DNA of 64,000 nt, taken from positions 29,116 through 93,115 of the forward strand of contig UZAN01039883.1 of NCBI GenBank assembly GCA_900618425.1. The letters run 5' to 3'. Positions 10,953-22,765 of this stretch are shown piece after piece; position 1 is the stretch's first letter; each line of letters opens with the position of its first letter. The DNA is from Echinostoma caproni (taxonomy: Eukaryota > Platyhelminthes > Trematoda > Plagiorchiida > Echinostomatidae). A program made the position numbers and the translations under genes. The notes under the pieces are model-generated. The model saw nothing but the letters and a program-made list of their open reading frames with translations. It made no database searches and was not told the DNA's origin.

Positions 10953-13900
10953 TTCCTAGCTTTCCAATTAGTGCTTCACTTGCTATATACACGACGACAG
11001 AAAAATAAATAAAAAACAATGAATTCTAAGTACCATTGTTCTCCTTTTCAATATTTCAGCATCCCAATGGTTAGCGAGATACTCAGAAAGAATCCAGTTA
11101 CCACCAACCTTCTGTCTAAGTGTAATGTTTGAATACGAAATTCCAATTTTTTCAGCTTTTAGATTCAGAGATTTTTAGCAGAATATGAGTAAGAGAGCAA
11201 ATAATCCTGGAAAGTTATCCACTATATTCAAAATCCTTTCCACTAGTATAAACATGATTTGGGCGTTGTCAAAAATAACAATTTCGAGGAAAATCGGTTG
11301 ACAACATAGAGATAACCAACGGTGATATAATATTCCTAAAGCTTTTCTAATGTAGTCATAGTAACAGGATAATATAAAGCTTTGTAGGCCAGTTTATCGC
11401 TCACCGATTTCCGTAAACATGTATAGCCGGTCCCCGTTTCACTAAAGTCATAACAAGAGGCAATTATCTCTTCCAAAGAAGATTGACCTTGAATCTATCC
11501 CCAAGCCTTGGCTGTCTCTGGCCCCGGATACTTATGCGACTGTACAAGAATGTACTATTAAAAAGTCAGTTTACCTCCAGACATGACACAGAACTTCACA
11601 TACCAGTATTTACTTATAACCAACAAAACTAGCTGTGCAATATTACTGTTATCATTATCAAAATGACAACTGATTTTTTATTCCCCACGGTTCAAAATTA
11701 TTATACAATCATTGACTGTAAACGAAGTTCAGGATTCATAATTATCTTGGTGTGATAGGAGAAAGGGGCTATAAAACCATAATCAATGAAATGAACCGGA
11801 CACAACCGTGTTGTGAAATTTGATTTGGTCTTCCGAGTAATAGTCGATAACGTCTTCATTTCTGGTCTCGGTAACCTTAGGGTGTACATAACTCTTTGTT
11901 CCACCACAGTGTGGAGTTTTGGATTCGAAAAGCAATCGTTTTGATTGTGTAAAGCACAACTGATCTCGATACGATAAATAGGTATGTTGTACTCCAGTGG
12001 ATTACCTTAAATTACCTTTCAACCTATTGACCAAGTGCACTGGAAACAAGTTGAAGATGACTTTTATTAGTTCTTCTTCATCACAGCCGGCTGCCGCATC
12101 CATTTAGTTAAATTTCGACTGTTACGAATAATGTAACGGGTGAGGCAAGAGAACGTTAACTATTAGCTTTGAAAAGTAAAACCCGAAATCCCCAGCTAAC
12201 AACTTTGTTGTATTTGCAACATTTAGCAACAATTATGCTGAATAAGAGATCTGCATTTCATCGGATGAAAAATACAATCATGAGGCTCATACTGGAATAT
12301 CACCAGGAGGCATGTACGCAAGAACTGTACGAAACTGGTGATTTAAAAAATGGTCAAAGGGGTCCTGATCTTTTGCTAACCAAAGGTGTCATTTATGAAC
12401 ATCAAGGGATTATGAACGATAATACTTCATTTAAACAACCGAAATGGGATACGAATTTCACAGATAACATAAGGAAATGACTAACGATACAGTCGAAATA
12501 TTCCTCAAAACAGAATATCCCTACCAATATTTTGATGATGCACTGGACGCCCATGAATCACTCTTCCGGCATCCGGTTTATTTGAAACCTTACAACTTTC
12601 ATTACCCTTAGAAATTATGCATGAATAGCCTTGAATAAACCTGTCGATTGATGCTGTAAATATCCCTTGTAATCGCATTTACGAAAACCATTCTGAAACA
12701 CTGTGGTTTAGGAAGGCACCTATTCACTAATTTTGAGTGATCCTTTTGCAACAGACGACTTTGGTTTTTTTATGATTGCCCGATCACGTGATTTTGGTTG
12801 GGACATCAAATTTAAAATCACTTTGGAATGAGACCGGCAATTAGTGTTGGAACACCCGGGGTCATGTGTCGCGAAGAACCTCGTGAAATCACGAGACACG
12901 GAACGTACTCTGTTAACTTTTAACCTCCTGCTATGTAACCTGCCATGTAACCGCAGTGCTAAATATTTGTCAACTACTGAAGCTTGGCCTATTTGATCAC
13001 ATAAGCCAATTTTACGGGTTGAAAACTTATTAACTCAATCACGCTACTGGTCATGGAGTTCAGCTTTCCACCGATTCCTGGTAATCATTTTTTGTGTATA
13101 CATTAGTTCTGACTGATCAAACCAATTTGCACTATCTAAACCAGCTTGTTTTAAGTCAGCATGTGATTATATTAACATCTCTTGATGAAATGCGCAAAGC
13201 GGACATAATTTTTCAAATAACAACTAGAAGGAAAACATCTCTTGCTGTCAATATGAGGAGGCAGATTGAAAGATGACCGAGGTGTGATCATCCGTAATTA
13301 GTAGTGTTGCTCTGCTATGTGTTCGTGACAATCGGCCCTGGTCATAACTCAGCTTACGGATACCACATTTGATTCTCAGCCAGGAGAGCTCGAGTGAATA
13401 TGGGAAGTCAGATTTTATGTCATTTAATTATCACATCCGTATTTTTCGTGTTCGAAGCCTAATTCCTTTTTCACACGATTTACGGGATTAAGTAAGCATT
13501 CCACAAATTGATTGAGCATCGTCCGAAAGCCTACTTTGTACCACGGGCGAGATCGTGCAGCCTTGTACCGTTTTGCATCTTCCATGTACAAGCTATCAAG
13601 GATATTAATCTCTAATGATTTTCAAAATCAGCCTTCGTGGTCAACTTACTTTAGATGCACCTCTGTCACCTCATAACTAATAAGTATTGAAAAAATACTC
13701 AGTGCTTCTCAGGTGAAGTCTATTCATTCTACTTCCCACCTCATCTTCTCTCTCTATCACTGTCTCCCAAAACCCACATTTACTTTCCCATTTTCGGTGC
13801 TTTTTTATCATCACAAAACATGAATGCAGTTGCTAGAGATCTTAATCCAGTTCTAATATCCCAATAAGAAAGTGAATTCGAAACTGGGCTTACCAAGATA

Positions 13901-15233
13901 CTGGAGCAAAAACTGACCACACTATGCATCAAGAAGTCTAATTTAACTTAGTACGATTTATTGATACAGTGGATTATTCATAGATAGAACTGGCTCCTCC
14001 GAGTATCAGAAAAGAAGGCTATTTCAAATATTGTTACCTTTCCAACTATTAGCTTCGTTTGGGTGGTTTTGCGGGCATTAAACATGTGCTGAACACATTA
14101 TAATCCAATAAGTGTTTGTAGACTTTACTTTGGGTGGTTTATTTCTAATTGCATATAGTTCATGTCTATCTAGATGGAATAGCGATGTGTTGGCTAAGAA
14201 GGAGCTTTGCAAAGCTGTTTTGTTCTTCTCAGGACAAGGAAAGTGCACGTACTAAGGTAGCTGGAGCCAAAAATCTTCAAGTCGATGAACACCTTTTGTT
14301 TGAATGAGAATTATAATTTTGGGTCAGTCGACATTGTTTTAGTTTATTGAATCTCACAATGCCAGAATTGATCAGGAAATGTTTATGTCGTGAGCCAAAT
14401 GTGATTGGATTAGAGCCGCCCACATCAAACGGGTCAGGGGAATTGCATTTGATTTAACCAGTTGAGGGCATTTGTAATTCTGTCTGACTGAATGAGCAAA
14501 TGGAATCCAACTTCATTGAATTTCAAAAGAGCAGTGGTAGGTGTTAAATGGAAGCAACACCTCCCAGTAAAAGCATTTTACTAGGAGCACTTGGGATTGA
14601 TAATTGATCGCGTATAATCGATGTGAAATCGTAATTTTTTATCGGTGAACGCCTTTAGCCGAAAATGTTGTACTGACGGGTTTGCATGAAAAAAGTCGAA
14701 TTTTTCCTACCGATTCAATTATGCGCCAGTTGCTCAGTTTCAGTGAGAGCAGTGCTTTTCGTTGTGTCCTTCCTTTATTCTCTGTGCATGGTCAAATGGA
14801 GTTGATTTGCGTTATCACAAACAAACAGTCTGGACGGCTACTGGAAATTTTATGCTAAATCCTACACTGATTTTTACTGTCTCTCATATTCATCTAATAA
14901 AAAATTACTTAATATTACTCATCCCCGACTTCAAAAGAATCACATAATCTCCAACAGAATTTTTGCATTGCTTTGAAGTGTATGTTGGTGCGAGACCGAC
15001 AACGGACGTAGTTGAAATTGAGAGGATAGCCCTTGTACTTTGTAGGCACTCTGCGGTCTTTTCTTGTTCAGTAGTTCCTTCTCGGAGAAGAAGACAATTA
15101 TAGATTTAATCTGGCTATTCTGTTCAGACAGTCAATGACTAATGTTTTTCACCCTTATACTTCTCCAACTCTAAAAGAATCAGGTGCAGGGAGGAATGGA
15201 ATACGTTTTAGCGTACGGTACGCATTTGATATA
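10953..15233. other. Intergenic, no supported gene
   Basis: Random-looking AT-rich sequence. A 103-codon frame at 12169-12480 (+) has no recognisable motif. A small perfect hairpin, CTCGTGA / TCACGAG with a 2-nt loop, lies at about 12882-12897, after a GGGGTCA(T/C)GTGTCGCG block that recurs near 36042-36058. Confidence 0.5.
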
Positions 15234-15345
15234 CAGAGAGATAGACAGACAGGCAGATGGACAGACAGATAGAGAGACAAAAAGACAGACAGACAGACAG
15301 ACAGACAGATAGACAGACAGACAGACGGAGAGACAGACAGACGAG
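15234..15345 (+). repeat. (GACA)n/(GATA)n microsatellite
   Basis: An imperfect tetranucleotide array of GACA units with interspersed GATA and GAGA. The reading frames through it (poly SVCL and DRQT-type peptides on the two strands) are translation artefacts of the repeat. Confidence 0.95.
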
Positions 15346-18300
15346 GAGAAAAAGTAGTAGCAAACAGGTGACTGGAAAGTACATAACGCATTTAAAGTTC
15401 TTTAGCCACTGTGCTCCAATGAATGATACATTTGACACGGAGCCATAAAGGGTTATCATCTTTTAGACAACCATCCCTAATGAGTACTTTTGCCTTAACA
15501 ACAAAATTGATGTCCTGAACAGCGTAACTATCAACCTGTATTTAGTTGACGGTTTACGCTGGTGTGGTTGTGTCAGGTGGTTATTAAATTAACCAATCCT
15601 CCATAAGAAGGTATGGTGTCCCTCAAGGCCGTCTACAAGAGTAATTTCATCAATGATGTTTGTCAGTTACTTTTTGGGAGTAATAACATAAGACATGAAA
15701 TACTTGTCTGTTCATCCCATTCGAAGAGCAGTGGTTAGACGGTCAAGCTTGACAATCACTCTGATCATGGGAGTATCTTACGCTATCCGACAAACAGTAC
15801 GGCACATATGGGACGTACCCATAAGAAAATATAACGGAAGACAGTTTAGAACACAAATATATGCCAGACAGAGATCAGTGACGATGCATTTAGACAGAGA
15901 ATGCAGCATCATCAACATTTCCACATTTCTAAACAGAGAATATTCGAACTAATAAATCGTGAATATTAATTGATGTTTGAGGATTCGCTTATCCTTCCCT
16001 CATAAAAATTGTTGAAGATTAACAACGGGGAAAATGTTGTTTTTGGTATTGTTTGTCAACTCTCGACCCTTAAAAAATAATGAGAAGACCACGTTCCTCA
16101 ATAGCTGGAGCTGGTTTTCATTCCGTTAGACAAACGTCTATTCACCCGCTGAAATTTTCACTCAAATGGGAGTCTCGGCGATGAGAAATATAAATCAGGT
16201 TTTTTCTGGTGAGGTGAAACGTTTAGGTTAATGTGGAATCTCAGGTGTTCACTCTTAGTTTATGGCTAAAAGTCAATAATTGCTAAAAATCAAATGTCTC
16301 AAGAAACTGAACGTTGTTGCTGATGTAAAAGCCGCACTCCGTAAAAAGTTATCCAACTAATAGAGTCAGTTTACTTGTAGCGCCCTTCGTTTGGACGCAA
16401 ACCTCACGTGAAGCTAGTCAAACCTAGGTCAACAGTGGCGCAAATGTGGTGCGTGTAAGGACAATAGGCCAGGAAGACAGTACTTGAGAATTTAGTGAAA
16501 TTTATTGGTTTAAAGACCTCATTCGATTGAGGAATGCGAAATAATATCCTTCGATGCAACAAACTCTTTAGTTGACTGCAAGGGAGAAAGTAGCTTATTC
16601 AAAATCAAAGGTTTATTATAGACGATGAAAAAAGCTAACGGTTATCATATACCGTAGGAGTTTTACAGAATATTTCAACTAGTTAACAGATATAAAATAA
16701 TAATAATATACTTGATCACCCATGGATGTAGATGAAAGCTCCCTGTCGGTGCTATTGGCAATTCAAAGCAGAAAAACCCAACACTGGTATTTGATTCATT
16801 ACTAATGAAAATATAGGAATTTACAAAGTTGACTCCAAACTAAGCGGATGCATTGAAGAAAAGCAATTTGCTTGTTTTGTCACACTGAGAGACTACAACT
16901 AAATTTATAGCAAACCTTCTTAACATTGCTCCTGGTGACAGTTGTTTTTGACACTGGACGAAAATAAGATGAAAACAAAGTAATCCAAGATTACTGAAAC
17001 CTAAGTCATCAGTTACTAGATATGCAAGTATGTAAGTAAGTATTCATCTGGTAAACCAATGTGTTTCAAATTGACTGAAATAATCTCGTGTTCATATGGT
17101 AACCTACAAGTGCGATGAAAATGAGCAAAATCCTCGATCGGTAAAAATTACCAATGATTGTAAGTTGTGTTAGTTTATCCCGTTTTAAGCAGGTAACACA
17201 TACTGTTTTTTTCCTTTGTGTTTTATGTATTTTATGAAAATTGTTGTAGTTAAACTAATGATGAGTTATAATACATTTGGCATGCGATCATAGCCGAAGT
17301 TATGTTTTATCCGATTCAGTTGCTCACTGTACTCGAATTAAGGTTGGAATCTGATGGGATGTATGTTCAATAAGAGCAATTGTTGTTTAACTTAAATAAT
17401 GTGAAATGTAAGAAGCAATTATGCGGGTTACTAAATTTGAACCTGTCCCCGTATCTGGAGGACGGGTAGGAAAATGTGCGCATTTTAGTACAGTAGCCAG
17501 AAGTATCGTGTTTATAACTAACAATAGCCGTCCTTCAATTTTTTCTTTCCTCTATGCATTACAAATCAGTAATAGTTTGCATTCCAACTTAAAACTGATG
17601 AACGTGTCTCCAGAAATTGCTTCACGAATTTGCAAGAACAACCCAACCCGTTTGGGCGTGAGTGGGATTAGCAGTGAAAAGAGTTGCAGTTGTTTTTTCT
17701 CAGCACACCTCAGTTGATGAGATTCGTTCCATTGACAACCTTTCAGACTTAATAGGCATTTGTCTACACAGCTCTGTTTTCCGGAGGTTAGCTTCAGTTT
17801 TGTTAAGATAAAGTTCTGTCTAGGACAGACAGGACGCAAATTGCGCAAAGAAGAGAGCTTTTTTGCAAAATCATAGAGAACAGGAGCAGTGGGCATGAGA
17901 TCCCCCGGTTTGAGAACACTTTTTCTCTTGTTACTTTTGTCCACATAAAATGTCGATGCTGAAACAATGAATGGTTGCGTACTCTTTCAGATACATTTCT
18001 GGCGCATCTCATGATTTTGAACAGCACGATAAATATCCACCTGGATCATAGTGCATCATCCACGCTGGGTAAGACAAGGAGAAACTAGATCATAAACAGC
18101 CCCATCGTAGCCCGCTCTCTCGACACTAGACATCAAATAATTCCGGAATTCGCTTTTCAATTTGTCTATCGTGTCCCTCAACGCCATACGCAAGTGTGTT
18201 CAACTGCGCACAATAGCCTAAACGATCGGGATAAGAAAGTTGTCCCCTGAACTCTGCGTTCAAAAGCATACGGTCCAGTCACTCCAACACCCATGACTCG

Positions 18301-18560
18301 TGATTGATCAGAACCCTTTGTCTCTTTGCCGTCCGGTTTCCTTGATGTCGTAAGCTAATTGAGCCAATCAAATAAAAAAAACAAGATGACAATGCCCAAC
18401 TCATATCATAATTGATGCAGTGCCCAAGTGTATGTTCCGTTTTCTAGTTTTATCTATGTAATAAAGTACATGAATTGAAAATGAATTGCTGAAAACAACC
18501 ATTGTTTCCCCAAAGTGTGTTGTTTTCTACATGTCGTAATGGATATCTTTCAGATACTTT
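15346..18560. other. Intergenic, no supported gene
   Basis: Frames of up to 130 codons occur (17552-17944 minus, overlapping 17421-17717 plus). Neither strand shows a known domain, signal peptide or membrane segment. No clear repeats were recognised. Confidence 0.5.
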
Positions 18561-18665
18561 AGACGTTAAATGCTTGAATTAACCCATTCAGTTTTTTCAC
18601 AGGAACCAGGCACTGTTGATGATGAATGGTGTGGGTTTCACTCTTTGGGAGATCGTTAATTCCCT
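18561..18665 (+). repeat. Repeat C, copy 1
   Basis: Matches 18880-18985 (+) through ACCCATTCAG, CACAGG, CCAGGCACTGTTGATGATG, GGTGTGGGTTTCACTCTTT, GAGATC and TTAATTCC blocks, at about 80% identity. A weaker third copy is at 30000-30075 (minus). The function and family are not known. The two close copies alternate with hammerhead segments, which suggests one composite element or a local duplication. Confidence 0.65.
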
Positions 18666-18689
18666 ACTGTTTAAATGCATTTTAAATGC

Positions 18690-18790
18690 GGTGGAAATGT
18701 TTGTGATAACCGACAGAGAGCACTAAACAGCTGTTTCGTCCTGTTTCGGACTCGTCAGCGTTGCATACTTTCTGTGTCCCTGTCAGGAAG
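18690..18790 (-). repeat. Hammerhead-bearing repeat, family B, copy 3
   Basis: Aligned copy of 1906-2000. Beyond the ribozyme the arms can still pair: GACAGAGA (18712-18719) with TCTGTGTC (18771-18778), seven of eight positions. They extend stem I into a long hairpin past an internal loop. This arrangement parallels the inverted-repeat arms of family A. Confidence 0.7.
18720..18764 (-). ncRNA. Type I hammerhead ribozyme, family B, intact core
   Basis: The best hammerhead in the window. On the minus strand: stem I GCAACG (18759-18764) with TAGTGC (18720-18725), where GCA pairs with TGC and a G-U pair closes at the core across a small internal loop. The core CTGACGA is at 18752-18758. Stem II is GTCC/GGAC (18748-18751, 18738-18741), a perfect 4 bp with a 6-nt loop. 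GAAA is at 18734-18737. Stem III is the 8-nt palindrome ACAGCTGT (18727-18734), and the cleavage triplet GUU ends at 18726. Every invariant core position is present. The palindromic stem III predicts dimer-type cleavage. Self-cleavage is inferred from sequence only. Confidence 0.82.
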
Positions 18791-18879
18791 TCTTAACCGC
18801 AAACATTTGAGTCGGGACATACACTTACCCCTGAGTTACACGGTCGACGGTTATCACCCTGCACGAATGGCTCAATCAA

Positions 18880-18985
18880 TTTATATAACAAATGTTTGGA
18901 TAAACTCATTCGGTTTTCCACAGGCACCTGGCAATGTTGATGATGTTTGGTGTAGGTTTCACTCTTTTGGAGATCTTTAATTCCT
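18880..18985 (+). repeat. Repeat C, copy 2
   Basis: Second copy of the unit at 18561-18665, in the same orientation, followed within about 15 nt by a plus-strand hammerhead. Copy 1 is followed by a minus-strand hammerhead. The relationship between repeat C and the ribozymes is therefore not a simple fixed order. Confidence 0.65.
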
Positions 18986-18996
18986 CACAAACGTAC

Positions 18997-19041
18997 GTAC
19001 AGCTGACGAGTCCAAAACGGGAAGAAACAGCTGTCTGGATC
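18997..19041 (+). ncRNA. Type I hammerhead ribozyme motif, family B, copy 4
   Basis: The core CTGACGA is at 19003-19009. Stem II is GTCC (19010-19013) with GGAA (19020-19023), three of four pairs, and a 6-nt loop. GAAA is at 19024-19027. Stem III is the palindrome ACAGCTGT (19027-19034), and the cleavage triplet GUC ends at 19035. The core is complete and the lengths equal those of copies 2 and 3. Stem I (GTACAG against TGGATC) pairs poorly, so activity is doubtful although the motif is clear. Confidence 0.65.
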
Positions 19042-19045
19042 TCTT

Positions 19046-20449
19046 TAAGACATCATTTTTCTTTTTATCGAAATAGTCCCATCGAGCACATTTCAAACAA
19101 AGCAGCAGACCGATGAAAAAGCTTGACTGCTTTTCTTTTTACTTCGCTTTAATAAAATGCAAACGTTCACAGGTTGTTGCATAGGTATGCTCAGTGTCCG
19201 GGTTGAAGACGTTTATTAATATCTGGTTCATGGCCCCAAACCAGCGTTTCTTCACAATCCCTGGCCCTCATCATTAATCTCTCTTTCCCCGCTACGAGCC
19301 GTTAACCGCACCTCAGCCTTGAGGATATGAGCTGAGAGACATCCTGTTGCAAAATGGTTTCAGATTCGTTGCTCTTGAGGAGGCCTGAGTTCGTTCGCAT
19401 TACACAATGGATGGTGGACGTGGATATAAAGTACATGGTGTTCAAGGCAAAAAGTTAGGAACGCATATAACCAAATGAAACAACCCGCTTCCCCGAATTC
19501 ACCAGCTGTGTTAGAGATAGAAGGACATGTCGATGTTCTCCCATTGTTCAAAACCCGATATAATAGAAACTTTCGCATTAGTTTTCAAATCGCCTGCCCC
19601 AGATTTGTGAAGGGATGATAACGGATTTCTTATGTAAAGTGATAAAATGGGCTAATATTACAAGTTGAAGCGGAGGTCCAATCTGGCGTGGATTACAATT
19701 ACAGAAGGCAATCGATTTTACATATGACATAAACGAATAATTGGGGATTGAATTAGTTACCTTGAGATGTCAGAACGTCATTACTTAAACTCTTTTCTAT
19801 GGCATACGGTTCACTTATGCGAATTTGAGAAGCCGAATCGGTTAGTTGGATGAATAGGGTCACCATTAGGACCGCGTCATTATTAACTCAAATACATGTT
19901 CGGAAATTTGTTGTGTTCTTGGGGCGTAGATACCCGCTGTTCTTGTTGAAAAACCAGCAGTATAGTTTCAAGATCAATTATATGATAACAACTGGCTACG
20001 GTCAGAAATACCTTGTGGAAGTTCTTGATGATATGGTCTGTGAAAAGCATTTGTGAGTTCATTTGGCTGACCCATGTAATGACAACCAAACTGTGATTTC
20101 GAGGTCTGGGAATTCAAGCAGTACTTGATCATAATTATCTCACAAAAGGGTTTGGTGTCTTGTTTTGGTTCAATAAAAAGCAATATACCTCCATTCATTT
20201 GTAAAATATATTCACAGACGGTAATTTCTTTTACGTCTAGATCAAAAGATGGAATTCTTATGTTCACTTCAACATACAACAGCCGTCTTCGGAAAATACT
20301 TCCATAGGGGAGAGTTTTACTACATCGAATTCGGTGAGTGGTGTTTATTTCCATTGCTAAAATGAACTTATTTTAATGATAAATTTTCAATACCATTGAA
20401 ACTAAGATGCAACAATAATATATACTGAAATATAAATATCACAATGAAG
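19046..20449. other. Intergenic, no supported gene
   Basis: A 126-codon frame lies at 19974-20354 (minus), but the opposite strand is open over much of the same stretch and no domain is recognised. Nothing else was found. Confidence 0.5.
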
Positions 20450-20562
20450 ATAAAAGTAGTATGTATATGGTATAGTATTGTATACAGTATATAGTATATG
20501 ATATATAGTTTATAGGTTATATAAATATAGGGTATATGCATATAGGGTATATAGTATACATC
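20450..20562 (+). repeat. TATAG/GGTATA-type minisatellite tract
   Basis: About 110 bp of almost pure A, T and G built from short GTATATAG-like units (TATAGTATA, GGTATATA). A shorter tract of the same character occurs at 51147-51190. Confidence 0.85.
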
Positions 20563-22206
20563 CTAATTTGTTTCCATATTATCCCTTATCACAACACAAC
20601 AAAAAAGCTTATCATTTTTGAAAGATGAATTACCGTTATACAATTCAGGGTTTGATTTCTTGTTTTTCGTCGGGTTCGGAAATTCGTTCATGGGTGTGTG
20701 ATAGTTGAATAAATCTCTCCGTGTAAAATTAATCAACTCCCTGTTCCATTTGTTATTGCTAAATTTTTCTTCATTATTCTGCAAGTATCAAAATAATACT
20801 AGCACAAAAGCAAATATGAAAATAAACTGTGGGCGGTGACTTCCGGTTTTGAATACTGAAAACACCTCTTATGACCTATGATAATAAATCACCACCAAAT
20901 GGGATGTGGCGAAAAAACACGGAGTGGAAAATCAAAGAGAAATGCAAACACCCAGGTCAGATGGTTTGGAAACGGTTATAATCAGTGCGTTCTATCACAG
21001 TCATAGAAGTAGTGTTGTTATTAGAGTTTACATAGAAATTTTTATCTTTGAAGTTATGCCTTTTATTTTGAGTGAGCATATTTACTGGTGTGATTTATGC
21101 ATTAGAAGTAAAACAAGTTTTTAATTAGGCTGTTTGTTGGCCAATAAAAAGGCATACGAGCAAAAACCACTTACTGCCATCTGCGATCAGTAAGGGGACG
21201 GTAGTGCATTGTACAGGTATCGAGTTGCACATAGTTTCAATCAAGTTAAGCGATTCCTTTGTTTGAAGTTCCGGTACGGAATCGCAGTAGCTTTTGGGAA
21301 GCACATTAGCATCACGAACCGACTCGACATATTTGGCAGTAGCAGTATAATTATGGTTTCGTGCTGCACATTGAGCACAGGGATCTTTACACCAAACTTC
21401 AGTTCACAGAAACAATAAACAAGAGTTCTTAAATTCTCTAGTCAATTGCTTCACTCGTCAATTGGTGACAAACTGGTTACACATTTCTAAACTTTATTCT
21501 GTTGTTGTTTAGGTGCGGTAGGAAAATATTGCTAATCGACCAGCGTAGCTTTAATGTTATTTTACTAGAAAAATTGCGTACTCATGCTTGTTCATTTGCT
21601 ATCCTTCAATAAACGAGAAAATACGCAGGTTAGTCAAGGATCGCTGGCATTACCAGAGGTGCTACCAAGTTTGATCGTGGCACCACTTGGGCATATACAC
21701 CAGAATAATCATCGAACATCCATTTTTTCTGGAAGTACTTTTATGTTTTGAGCTATCATGGGATTGTGTACACCATACGCATGTTCAATCCCTTCTGCTT
21801 ACGAAGAGAAATACCCTAAAGGCAACTGTGCCGCTGTTTCAATTATTATGCATTGTCATTAATACATATCCACAATGATAGAAAACGTAGAAACGACCGG
21901 TGCGTAACCCCACGGGCTAATCACCTGGATAAATGCGTTATTCCCATACCACCAGCAACACGTGAACACCGCTTGCAATATTGCTTGTCCGTTGCGTCCA
22001 CTGAACCGACGGAACTTCAAATGAAGTTGTTCGACCTGTAAATGTGCAGCTCCCCAGCATGTTCACCGCGGGACTGAGCACTTTGACGCTATATAGAGTG
22101 ATTGTAATGTTACCAACAAAACAAATACACCAAACATCATCAAAAGAGACCGCAACCCGTGAAATGCTGCTTAAACCGCAGTATACTGCATGTGTAATGC
22201 GAACGT
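20563..22206. other. Intergenic, no supported gene
   Basis: Short frames only (up to 73 codons), none recognised. No repeat was identified before the N at 22207. Confidence 0.5.
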
Positions 22207-22421
22207 NCTCCGGGCTCTCGCAACGCAGCGGAGTAAACGGATATGCGCGACACGTTGTCTTTCGGCTTGTAATCTCGCAGCGGGAGACGATACGAGGCTT
22301 TGCGAGCGACGAACGACGGCGGGGAATGGCGGTGGGGATGCGGGACACGGGGGTGGCGAGGAAACACGAGGCAGACAGGTCTTCCGCGGTTCGGAGTTGA
22401 AGTCTAACCTGCAAGGCAAAN
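22207..22421. other. GC- and CpG-rich island bounded by single Ns
   Basis: The 213 bases between the N at 22207 and the N at 22421 are strikingly GC- and CpG-rich (CGACGAACGACGGCGGGG-type text), while sequence on both sides is AT-rich. A single N at each edge suggests a join or gap-fill. The open frames here reflect high GC and have no recognisable domain. It may be contamination, a mis-joined read, or a true CpG island that was hard to assemble. Confidence 0.7.
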
Positions 22422-22684
22422 GCTTTACACATGTTGGTTCACTTGCAACTGGAACACGCTACTCTAATATTGTTGGAAAGAAGGTCTATATCTCTCTTGA
22501 TTACCACCACCCTATCTGTATATGCCGAGGCACTAGCCATTCAAAATTACCATCCCAAACTATGCAAACAGCGTGAATGACTTATCACTCTGGCGCTACC
22601 TTGGTAACAAACGTGTTTGTTGAGTAATTTTGGCCGCAATCTTTCTCCGCCGATGATTCTGTTATTTACTGACCATATATTAAT
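22422..22684. other. Short intergenic stretch
   Basis: Returns to the window's usual AT-rich composition. No gene or repeat was identified. Confidence 0.5.
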
Positions 22685-22765
22685 GATCACATAGACTGCA
22701 GTATGCACGTGTACGGATGCAGTGAGATGATCCAAGATACATTGTGCAAACCTGTGTTTTTGGCT
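22685..22765 (+). repeat. Interspersed repeat D, copy 2
   Basis: Plus-strand copy of the repeat at 1675-1742 (minus), with CTGCAGTATGCA, ATGCAG, GATGATCCAAGATAC and TTGTGCAAACCTGTG blocks. It includes the same small peptide in one frame. The rest of the surrounding frames do not match the first locus, so the similarity ends within this stretch. Confidence 0.55.

Noticed and set aside
15155..15459. Three overlapping frames with SVCL or DRQT periodicity that look membrane-like or charged.
   Set aside because: They are translations of the GACA/GATA array in several frames.
15720..15785. AGCAGTGGTTAGACGG resembling a Pol III A box.
   Set aside because: No B box at the expected distance.
17552..17944. 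A 130-codon minus-strand frame.
   Set aside because: Partly opposed by a 98-codon frame on the plus strand, with no recognisable motif or homologous copy in the window.
19974..20354. A 126-codon minus-strand frame with protein-like composition.
   Set aside because: No domain, no clear splice sites and open frames on the opposite strand. Not enough to call a gene.
22044..22576. Several overlapping frames of 118-164 codons.
   Set aside because: They run across the GC-rich island and its flanking Ns. High GC removes stop codons, so length is not evidence of coding.
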